Source: an uncultured Methylococcaceae bacterium
GTDB lineage: Bacteria > Pseudomonadota > Gammaproteobacteria > Methylococcales > Methylomonadaceae
DNA: 5,887 nt
Assembly (NCBI GenBank): GCA_913009515.1
Contig: CAJVYO010000117.1
Span: forward strand, 1-5,887
Reading direction: 5' to 3'
In this document: piece after piece, positions 1 through 5,887 of the stretch
Layout: each line of letters opens with the position of its first letter
Numbering within the stretch: the stretch's first letter is position 1
The notes under the pieces: generated by a model
Told to the model about the DNA's origin: nothing
The model's database searches: none
What the model saw: the letters and a program-made list of their open reading frames with translations, nothing else
Translations under genes and position numbers: made by a program

Positions 1-1015
1 TTACATGTTCAGGGTTCATATCTGGCAAAATACCGTGCCCTAAATTAAACACATGCCCTGAGCCTGAACCATATTTTTGTAAAATAGAGGCTATTTTAGC
101 TTGAATCACTTTTTCAGGTGCATACAGTGTAATCGGGTCCATATTCCCTTGTAAACTCACCTGATTTCCCACGCGTGCACGGGCTAGATTAATATCTGTT
201 TGCCAATCTAAACCTAAGGCATCGTAACCAGTTTCCGCCATAGACTCTAACCATTGCCCGCCGCCTTTAGTAAATAAAATAGTGGGAATAACCTGTCCAT
301 CTTGATTGGTCTGTAATTTTTCACGCACCTGCTGAGCATAGCGTAAGGAAAACTCTAAATATTCTTCCGTTCCCAACGAACCACCCCAGGTATCAAATAA
401 CATCACGGTTTGAGCACCTGCCGCAATTTGAGCGTTTAAATAAGAAGCCACTGATGTGGTAATTTTATCTAACAATTTATGCATCAATAAAGGCTGTTCG
501 TACATTAAACCTTTAACTTTGGAAAAAGTTTTACTACTGCTACCTTCCACCATATACGTTGCTAAGGTCCAAGGACTACCCGAAAAACCAATTAAAGGCA
601 CACGACCTTGTAAATTTTTACGAATTAAACGTACCGCATCCATCACATATTTAAGTTCCTGCTCAGGATCTGGAATCGGTAATTTTTCAATATCTGCGGC
701 TGTTTTAATAGGATTTTTAAAGCGTGGCCCCTCACCTTCCGTAAAATATAAGCCCATTCCCATTGCATCAGGAATGGTTAATATATCTGAAAATAAAATA
801 GCCGCATCAAAATCAAACCGTTCTAACGGCTGCAGTGTTACTTCACAAGCTAACTCAGGATTAGTACATAAATCCATAAAGCTACCCGCTTCCGCTCGTA
901 TTTTTTTATACTCAGGCAAATAACGTCCTGCCTGACGCATCATCCAAACAGGTGTTTTATCAACAGGTTGCTTTAATAAAGCACGAATAAAGCGGTCATT
1001 TTTTAAATCAGTCAT
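1..1015 (-). CDS. hemE: Uroporphyrinogen decarboxylase, 3'-truncated by window edge
   Basis: Cytoplasmic enzyme of tetrapyrrole synthesis. It removes four carboxyl groups from uroporphyrinogen III to give coproporphyrinogen III and needs no cofactor. The frame read from the ATG at 1015-1013 gives 338 residues beginning MTDLKNDRFIRALL and stays open to base 1. The family is about 354 residues, so roughly 15 C-terminal residues lie outside the window. Visible hallmarks are the substrate-binding MRQAGRYLPEY motif (residues 26-36, with R27 and R31), FSDIL with the catalytic aspartate D77, the GFSGSPWTLATYMVEG segment (143-158, Y154), LFDTWGG (206-212), FTKGGG (248-253) and NLGHGI with H327. All expected key residues are present, so the gene looks intact and functional. 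A weak purine stretch (GAAG) sits 8 bases before the ATG. It follows the damX-like gene by 34 bases on the same strand and may be co-transcribed with it. The identification is secure; only the C-terminus is unseen. Confidence 0.97.
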   Translation of the reverse strand, partial: MTDLKNDRFIRALLKQPVDKTPVWMMRQAGRYLPEYKKIRAEAGSFMDLCTNPELACEVTLQPLERFDFDAAILFSDILTIPDAMGMGLYFTEGEGPRFKNPIKTAADIEKLPIPDPEQELKYVMDAVRLIRKNLQGRVPLIGFSGSPWTLATYMVEGSSSKTFSKVKGLMYEQPLLMHKLLDKITTSVASYLNAQIAAGAQTVMLFDTWGGSLGTEEYLEFSLRYAQQVREKLQTNQDGQVIPTILFTKGGGQWLESMAETGYDALGLDWQTDINLARARVGNQVSLQGNMDPITLYAPEKVIQAKIASILQKYGSGSGHVFNLGHGILPDMNPEHV

Positions 1016-1049
1016 ATTAAGTTCTTCAATCGATATAATAAATTAAGTG

Positions 1050-2552
1050 TTACAAGCTATTTTGTATAGAGCGAAAAGGTCTAATCCATGCATTTTGTAA
1101 ATTTTCAGGTAATTTCAAACTCTGTTGCTTTGCTGCTTTCTTAGACTTGAAATTACCATGAAATACTAAATATTTTCTAGATTTATTACGCACATAATAA
1201 GTCTCATAGCCTTTAGCTTTAAGCTCTTTACGCACTTTTACTAATTGTGGCTTAGTCGATAACGTATACAGTTGTAATGTGTAATGGGCAGGATTAAATT
1301 TTTGGGCTGTTATCCAATTTACTTTCTGCTTAGTTTTTGGCTTAACAACTTCTTTTTTGACCGGCTTAGGCTTAACAAGCTCTTCTTGCTTAGCAGGCTT
1401 ATTTTCAAGCACTGTTTTTTCTTTGATACGCTCAGCAGGCTTAACAATAACTGGATTTTTAAGTTCTTTACTTATTTTAAGTTTAGCTGAATTAGACTCT
1501 TCTTTTTTTGATAAATCAGTTTTTACTGGCTCTTTTATTGAAGCCTCTAACGGATTTTTTTCAACAATAATATCCGTATCATTTTCTATCGCCGCTAATA
1601 TTAAAGCGGTATCGATTTTGGGTGTTTTTATCAGCTCAACAGGCTCTGCTGTTGGTAATAATTTCTTTTCAACAGTCGCTATTTTAGGCTGCTTAAGACT
1701 CACTCGCTGTTTTTCTACAGCAGGTTCAACTGTTTTAATTGTGGCTTGCGGCCATAAACGTATACCAACCATGATTGTAATAACCACAGCCGATATAATC
1801 GCAACAGGTAAAACAATAGGCGACATTTTCTGAGCAGCAGGCTTTTTTTGCTCGTCTATAATCGCTATTATTTTACTTAAATTACCCTGTGTTTCACGAT
1901 AAATTTGATGAATTAATTTTTCATCAATCCTAGAAATGACTTTATTTTTTTTCTTTGATTCTAGCAGCTTACGGACAAATCGTTTAGATTGATGCTGACT
2001 TAATAAAGGCAATTCAACAAACGTACTTTGTGAGGTAATATGCTCGCTTGCTCGTTTAGCATTAAAAGCATCAGGGGTAATCGCAAACACTAATCTCAAT
2101 GCTTTATGTCGATAAGCAAACTCAACTAAATGACTCATTAATCCCGACAATAATTCCTCAGAATTATCAATCAAAACAACAAGCTGCCTATAATCTTTTT
2201 CATACGTATTTAATATTTCAGATAAACTATGATTATTTAACGCATAAATACTGGTAATAAATTGGCATAAATCTAATTGTATCGATTCAAAGCTTGTTGC
2301 ACTATGTACCTGTAAATAATGAATATCAACATTATTAATCTCTAATTCGGCAAATTGATTTAATAGCGTTGTTTTCCCTGTGCCGTCTAAACCACGTAAA
2401 ATTAAAGTATCCTGCAAATTAATCACAGAATGGACCAATAAATTTAACTTTTGTGTACGTTCCTCGCCTAACATATTGAGTACCGGCGATTTCTTAGCAT
2501 GACTTATGTTTGTCATTGCTGAGATAGATTGCTTATCTACGTCCATATTCAT
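1050..2552 (-). CDS. damX: DamX-like inner-membrane ATPase with C-terminal SPOR domain
   Basis: The 500-residue protein has four parts. An N-terminal AAA/ATPase-type domain (about 25-235) carries a Walker A motif GLDGTGKT (54-61) and a probable Walker B strand QLVVLIDN ending near D129. A single membrane helix covers about 246-266. A Lys/Pro/Glu-rich linker spans about 270-410 and contains three VKP units. A SPOR domain (about 422-495) starts at HYTLQLYTLS and ends near NAWIRPF. By family knowledge, SPOR domains bind denuded septal glycan, and DamX takes part in cell division. The inferred topology is cytoplasmic ATPase, then periplasmic linker and SPOR. Escherichia coli DamX has no such ATPase domain, while longer ATPase-bearing versions are known in other gammaproteobacteria. 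The position directly after aroB supports the damX name. The first ATG (2552) overlaps aroB by 20 bases; a second in-frame ATG at 2546 (Met3) is an equally possible start, and neither has a good Shine-Dalgarno sequence. The architecture is clear; its exact role is inferred. Confidence 0.88.
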   Translation of the reverse strand: MNMDVDKQSISAMTNISHAKKSPVLNMLGEERTQKLNLLVHSVINLQDTLILRGLDGTGKTTLLNQFAELEINNVDIHYLQVHSATSFESIQLDLCQFITSIYALNNHSLSEILNTYEKDYRQLVVLIDNSEELLSGLMSHLVEFAYRHKALRLVFAITPDAFNAKRASEHITSQSTFVELPLLSQHQSKRFVRKLLESKKKNKVISRIDEKLIHQIYRETQGNLSKIIAIIDEQKKPAAQKMSPIVLPVAIISAVVITIMVGIRLWPQATIKTVEPAVEKQRVSLKQPKIATVEKKLLPTAEPVELIKTPKIDTALILAAIENDTDIIVEKNPLEASIKEPVKTDLSKKEESNSAKLKISKELKNPVIVKPAERIKEKTVLENKPAKQEELVKPKPVKKEVVKPKTKQKVNWITAQKFNPAHYTLQLYTLSTKPQLVKVRKELKAKGYETYYVRNKSRKYLVFHGNFKSKKAAKQQSLKLPENLQNAWIRPFRSIQNSL

Positions 2553-3618
2553 TCAATGTCTTTAATAATAAGCTTCGCTCAACACTCATAGGTAAACTGG
2601 CTTCACCTATTTTTTTCAATAAAATTAAACGAATATCACCATCAATATTTTTTTTATCAACCGACATACCTGCAATAAAATCATCAGCAAGTAAACTTTC
2701 TGGCGGCATAATAGGCAAACCTGCTTTTAAACAAAGTGTCTCAATTCGATGAACATCAGTCTCATTTAACCAGCCTAATCGTTTAGATAAATCAGCTGCT
2801 TGGCACATTCCAATCGCAACCGCTTCGCCATGTAAATATTGTCCATACCCCATACCGGCTTCAATCGCATGCCCAAAAGTATGGCCAAAATTTAAAATAG
2901 CGCGAATCCCTGATTCTTGTTCATCTTCAGCCACAACGCGTGCTTTATTCATACACGAGCGCTCAATAATAAAAATTAGCGCTTCCGTCTCTCTTGCTAA
3001 TATCTTCTCGATATTATTTTCTAGCCAAATAAATAGCTCACTATCACAGATTAAGCCATATTTAATCACTTCTGCAATACCTGCTGATAATTGCTTATCA
3101 TCCAAGGTACTTAACACATTAACATCAATAATCACTGCTTGAGGCTGATAAAAAGCCCCTATCATATTTTTTCCTAAACGGTGATTAATGCCTGTTTTTC
3201 CACCCACCGATGAATCAACTTGTGCTAATAACGTGGTCGGCACTTGAATAAAATCAATGCCGCGCTGATAACATGCTGCAGCAAAACCACTCATATCACC
3301 AATCACACCACCACCTAATGCAATTAAGGTCGCATTACGGCTAAAATGTTTTTCCAATAAAGCATCGAAAATTGTATCCAAGACAGTCAGCGTTTTGTAT
3401 TGCTCACCATCAGGTAAAATAACCACTTCCAGCATAAAATCATTCAAATAACGAGATAAAGCGGCTAAATACAGTGGAGCAACCGTTTCATTGGTCACAA
3501 TAACCACTTGTTTTGATTTTATATGCCGAGTAATTAAGCTTTCATCTTGTAAATTTCCCGCATCAATATAAATAGGATAGCTACGCTCACCTAATTCAAC
3601 CTGCATTACCGTAGCCAT
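2533..3618 (-). CDS. aroB: 3-dehydroquinate synthase
   Basis: Second enzyme of the shikimate pathway. It is a cytoplasmic, NAD- and metal-dependent enzyme that converts DAHP to 3-dehydroquinate with loss of phosphate. The 361 residues match the usual bacterial length (about 360). The N-terminus carries the typical LGERSYPIYI strand (9-18). NAD-binding elements are LPDGEQYK (68-75), GGGVIGD (102-108) and PTTLLAQVDSSVGGKTGIN (127-145). The expected metal ligands are E183 in AEVIKYG, H246 in NFGHTFGH and H263 in YLHGEAV. The catalytic domain is complete and nothing is missing. The ATG at 3618 is preferred because it lines up with the family's N-terminal strand and has AAGG about 10 bases upstream, inside the end of aroK; Met5 (3606) is an alternative. 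It begins 2 bases after the aroK stop and its last 20 bases overlap the damX-like start, which implies translational coupling in both directions along the unit. Confidence 0.98.
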   Translation of the reverse strand: MATVMQVELGERSYPIYIDAGNLQDESLITRHIKSKQVVIVTNETVAPLYLAALSRYLNDFMLEVVILPDGEQYKTLTVLDTIFDALLEKHFSRNATLIALGGGVIGDMSGFAAACYQRGIDFIQVPTTLLAQVDSSVGGKTGINHRLGKNMIGAFYQPQAVIIDVNVLSTLDDKQLSAGIAEVIKYGLICDSELFIWLENNIEKILARETEALIFIIERSCMNKARVVAEDEQESGIRAILNFGHTFGHAIEAGMGYGQYLHGEAVAIGMCQAADLSKRLGWLNETDVHRIETLCLKAGLPIMPPESLLADDFIAGMSVDKKNIDGDIRLILLKKIGEASLPMSVERSLLLKTLNEYGRR

Positions 3619-3620
3619 GC

Positions 3621-4148
3621 TTAATATACCTTATTCTCATATTCAGCTAGGATTTCACTGACAACCGCTTTACTCTGCATTTTACCGCTATCAATAATAA
3701 AATCTGCACAAGAAAGATAAAGTGCTTCGCGTTCTTCTAATAATGCTTCTATTTTATCTTGTGGCTTTTCAGTATTTAATAAAGGACGCTGAGGCTGTGT
3801 ATTACGAGCAGTTCGCTCGACTAAACGCTCCACAGAGCATTGCAGATACACCACAAAACCTGATTTGTTTAATAATGTTCTATTTTCTTCATCTAAAATA
3901 ACGCCCCCACCTGTTGCAAGCACAATGCCTTCAATCTCTGTGAGTTCTTTAATCATTTTATTTTCTCTGAGACGAAAGCCTTTTTCACCCTCAAATTCAA
4001 AAATCGTAGCAATATCAACACCGGTTAAATCTTCAATTGCTTTATCACTATCATAAAAAGGCAAGCCTAAAGACTTTGCTAACAACCGTCCAATCGTTGT
4101 TTTACCTGCCCCCATCAAACCAATTAAATATATATTTTTTGTATTCAT
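3621..4148 (-). CDS. aroK: Shikimate kinase
   Basis: Fifth shikimate-pathway step: ATP-dependent 3-phosphorylation of shikimate in the cytoplasm. The 175-residue protein has the usual length for a P-loop NMP-kinase-fold enzyme. Visible elements are Walker A GLMGAGKT (10-17), the shikimate-binding DSD (33-35, with D35 as the expected contact), GFR with R59, the GGG of ATGGGV (80-82), the LID region with RNTQPQRPLL (115-124), and R140 of the EREALY segment. All expected substrate and ATP contacts are present. aroK is chosen over aroL because it directly precedes aroB and follows pilQ, the conserved position of aroK. The ATG at 4148 is the only plausible start, since the next Met (12) falls inside the P-loop. 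No Shine-Dalgarno sequence is visible; the leader just before the ATG is almost pure A/T, so initiation may depend on the A/U-rich leader, which is an inference. Confidence 0.97.
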   Translation of the reverse strand: MNTKNIYLIGLMGAGKTTIGRLLAKSLGLPFYDSDKAIEDLTGVDIATIFEFEGEKGFRLRENKMIKELTEIEGIVLATGGGVILDEENRTLLNKSGFVVYLQCSVERLVERTARNTQPQRPLLNTEKPQDKIEALLEEREALYLSCADFIIDSGKMQSKAVVSEILAEYENKVY

Positions 4149-4205
4149 AATTTATTTTTATTTTTATAAAGGGGTATTATCCTCTTTTTTGACGCTAAAT
4201 GCAGT
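4149..4205. other. AT-rich pilQ-aroK spacer, no clear promoter
   Basis: This is the largest gap in the window, 57 bases. Read in the gene direction it holds a purine run GAGGATAATA about 30 bases before the aroK ATG, too far to act as its ribosome binding site, followed by an A/T-only tract. The GATAAT hexamer resembles a -10 element, but I found no acceptable -35 hexamer 16-18 bases upstream, so I do not call a promoter. An imperfect hairpin lies in the middle and is listed separately. Confidence 0.6.
4168..4190 (+). terminator. Possible weak hairpin-plus-T-run, antisense to the genes
   Basis: On the + strand AAAGGGG (4168-4174) pairs with CCTCTTT (4181-4187) around a 6-base loop TATTAT. 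One of the seven pairs is a G-U wobble, and a run of six T (4185-4190) begins within the stem's 3' arm. This resembles a weak rho-independent terminator for rightward transcription. In the gene direction the wobble becomes an A-C mismatch and no T-run follows, so it should not stop the pilQ-to-aroK transcript. No + strand gene is recognised that would need it, and chance in AT-rich DNA is a real alternative. Confidence 0.2.
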
Positions 4206-5887
4206 TTAGTGCGGCATTCTCATCGAATCTTTAATAATTTTAGGGGTAACGAAAATAAGTAGCTCTTTCTTAAAATGATTATTAAGTTCTTTTTTAAACA
4301 TCCAGCCAATTAAAGGTAAATCAGCAAACCACGGCACTCTATTAATAATGTGTGTTTTATCTTCTTCATAAACCCCCCCTAAAACCACTGTATCTCCGTT
4401 CGCAATATGCACGCTGGTATTAATTTCACGTTTATTAATCGCTAAACCACCAGGCGTTTGATCCCCTCTGCCATCTTTGGTAATTTTTAACTCCATAATC
4501 ACACTACCACTCGGTGTAATTTGTGGTGTGACTTCCAAAATAATTTTAGCATCTTTAAACTCAGTAGTAGTTCCATCCTGACTTGTGGTTTGAAAAGGAA
4601 TTTCTTCACCTTGTTCTATGGTTGCCTTACAACGGTCTGATGTTAAAACCCTTGGATTTGAGACAAACTCAGCACGTCGGTCATCTTGCAAAGCTGAAAT
4701 TTCTAAATTTAATACATAATCAGCACCACTTGCTAAGGTCATGCCCAAAGCGCCATAAGGATTCGATGCAGATAAATTTGATAAAATAGGACTCACAATA
4801 TCATTACCACCCACATTAGTTGAGCCGCCAGCACTTCCACCTAAATCAAACCCGGTATTTGCACCATCGCCGCCTTTATAAGCCGCACCAAATTTAACAC
4901 CTAACTCTTGTGCAAAGCCTTCCTCAGCAATCACAATACGCGCTTCAATCAAAACCTGCCTAACGGGTCTATCCAGAATACTCAACATCTTGCTAATTTC
5001 ATCTAAACTCGATGTTGTATCTTTCACAATTAAAGTATTGGTACGGGTATCAACAATCGCTGTGCCACGTTTTGATAGCAAGGTATAGTTATCATCACTT
5101 AAACTTTTTTCACCATTTTTTCCTTCTCTTCCTGATGAATTATCACCATCGGCTCCACCACCTTTACCTGCTGTATCAGACAAACTACAACCCGTAGAGC
5201 CTATTGAAGAAGTCCCTAATAAAATAGCTCTAAAATTTTCTGCTTTTGCATAATCAATCTGTATATATTCTGTTCTTAAAGGCTCTAATCTTTCAACTAA
5301 CTTTCTTGATTTAATTTCTTCTTCTTCTAATTTATTAATTTCAGAAATAGGGGCGACTAAAATCACATTGCCTGTTTGACGCTGTCCTAAACCTTTCGCC
5401 TTTAAAATAAATTCAAAGGCTTGATCCCAAGGTACATCATTTAAACGCAAAGTAATATTACCTTCAACAGAGTCATTGGCGATAATATTTAAATTGGTAA
5501 AATCCGCTAAAATTTGTATCACCGAACGAATTTCAATATCATGAAAATTTAAGGATAATCGCTCGCCAATATAGGGAAATTTTCGACGCTGTTCTTTAGC
5601 ATCTTCTGCATTCGTATTTTTCTTAACTTCTAAGGTAAACAAGCCGTCAGCTTGAAAAGCAGAATACGTATAATCACCATCCAAAGGCATCACCCATATT
5701 TTACTATTCTTACCTTGAATTTTCGCATCCAACATTGAAACAGGCGTTGCAAAATCAATCACATCTATTTTTTTAGCATATTTCTCAGGTAATTGTGTAT
5801 TTATAAATGTAAGTTCTATCTTTCCTGATTTTTCAACAGTGGTTACCACAATATTAGGCTCAGATAACGACACTAATAATCGCCCTT
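4206..5887 (-). CDS. pilQ: Type IV pilus secretin PilQ, 5'-truncated by window edge
   Basis: Outer-membrane secretin that forms the gated channel through which the type IV pilus leaves the cell. The frame is open through the right edge with 559 visible codons. A GTG at 5873 could be read as a start, but the residues before it continue an AMIN-type strand (GRLLVSLSEPN), so it is internal; the signal peptide and most of the N-terminal AMIN region are missing. Numbering from that GTG: end of an AMIN domain (about 1-85), secretin N0/STN domain (about 100-175), N1 domain (about 200-300) interrupted by a Gly/Ser/Asp-rich insert (about 221-262), then the secretin barrel domain (about 303-548) with VSNPRVLTSD (404-413) and the signature VPWFADLPLIGWMF (513-526). 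The C-terminus ends shortly after FVTPKIIKD, as in PilQ. Only two cysteines are visible, C229 and C415. Placement before aroK matches the pilMNOPQ-aroK order and separates it from type II secretion GspD. Confidence 0.95.
   Translation of the reverse strand, partial: GRLLVSLSEPNIVVTTVEKSGKIELTFINTQLPEKYAKKIDVIDFATPVSMLDAKIQGKNSKIWVMPLDGDYTYSAFQADGLFTLEVKKNTNAEDAKEQRRKFPYIGERLSLNFHDIEIRSVIQILADFTNLNIIANDSVEGNITLRLNDVPWDQAFEFILKAKGLGQRQTGNVILVAPISEINKLEEEEIKSRKLVERLEPLRTEYIQIDYAKAENFRAILLGTSSIGSTGCSLSDTAGKGGGADGDNSSGREGKNGEKSLSDDNYTLLSKRGTAIVDTRTNTLIVKDTTSSLDEISKMLSILDRPVRQVLIEARIVIAEEGFAQELGVKFGAAYKGGDGANTGFDLGGSAGGSTNVGGNDIVSPILSNLSASNPYGALGMTLASGADYVLNLEISALQDDRRAEFVSNPRVLTSDRCKATIEQGEEIPFQTTSQDGTTTEFKDAKIILEVTPQITPSGSVIMELKITKDGRGDQTPGGLAINKREINTSVHIANGDTVVLGGVYEEDKTHIINRVPWFADLPLIGWMFKKELNNHFKKELLIFVTPKIIKDSMRMPH

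Noticed and set aside
456..923. 155-codon open frame on the + strand
   Set aside because: It lies wholly antisense to hemE, whose complementary frame encodes every expected catalytic motif. The translated product has no recognisable domain.
1016..1049. Promoter for hemE (TATTAT-like hexamer) and a direct repeat ACTTAAT, two copies 26 bases apart
   Set aside because: No matching -35 hexamer at suitable spacing, and 7-base A/T-rich repeats are expected by chance in such DNA.
1357..1833. 158-codon open frame on the + strand, and a shorter one at 1284-1490
   Set aside because: Both are antisense to the damX-like linker and membrane segment. Their Ser/Leu/Phe-rich composition is what the reverse of a Lys/Glu/Ala-rich coding tract yields.
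3865..4056. Short + strand open frame opposite aroK
   Set aside because: Shadow of a fully conserved enzyme gene, with no motif or start signal of its own.
4583..5197. Two short + strand open frames opposite pilQ
   Set aside because: Both mirror the secretin coding sequence. The His/Leu/Tyr-rich composition of the second reflects the reverse of the Gly/Asp-rich insert.
5871..5873. GTG as the pilQ start codon
   Set aside because: The frame remains open upstream and the preceding residues continue an AMIN strand. PilQ also needs a signal peptide, which is absent here.
1..5887. A defence system, mobile element, CRISPR array or new multi-gene system
   Set aside because: All five genes are recognised core or pilus genes in a known order. 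No transposase, integrase, array-like repeat, attachment site or RNA gene was seen on either strand.

Overview
This is an AT-rich bacterial chromosomal window. All recognisable genes lie on the minus strand, so the transcription order runs from the right edge to the left: pilQ (5' end missing), aroK, aroB, a damX-like ATPase/SPOR gene, and hemE (3' end missing). The series pilQ-aroK-aroB-damX is a classic gammaproteobacterial arrangement, in which the shikimate kinase and dehydroquinate synthase genes follow the type IV pilus cluster pilMNOPQ. I therefore infer a gammaproteobacterium with type IV pili and a low-GC genome. A methanotroph-type or sulfur-oxidiser-type lineage is possible, but the sequence does not settle this.

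Layout on the + strand coordinates: 1-1015 holds hemE, with about 15 C-terminal residues cut off by the left edge. 1016-1049 is a 34-base AT-rich leader. 1050-2552 holds the damX-like gene. 2533-3618 holds aroB, overlapping the damX start by 20 bases. 3621-4148 holds aroK, separated from aroB by 2 bases. 4149-4205 is a 57-base AT-rich spacer. 4206-5887 holds pilQ, open through the right edge. No stretch over 60 bases lacks a gene. I saw no RNA gene, mobile element, CRISPR array or long DNA repeat.

The tight spacing suggests one transcription unit, or at least strong co-transcription of aroK-aroB-damX. The products do four jobs: PilQ forms the outer-membrane pore of the type IV pilus; AroK and AroB act in the shikimate pathway to chorismate; the DamX-like protein is an inner-membrane ATPase with a periplasmic peptidoglycan-binding SPOR domain, probably connected to cell division; HemE makes coproporphyrinogen III for haem. 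No shared pathway is evident, and the grouping looks like conserved gene order rather than a dedicated system.

I found no convincing new biological system here. The points most worth checking are the Gly/Ser/Asp-rich insert with a lone cysteine in the PilQ N1 domain, the ATPase-fused form of DamX, the position of hemE after damX, and a terminator-like hairpin that reads against the genes between pilQ and aroK.
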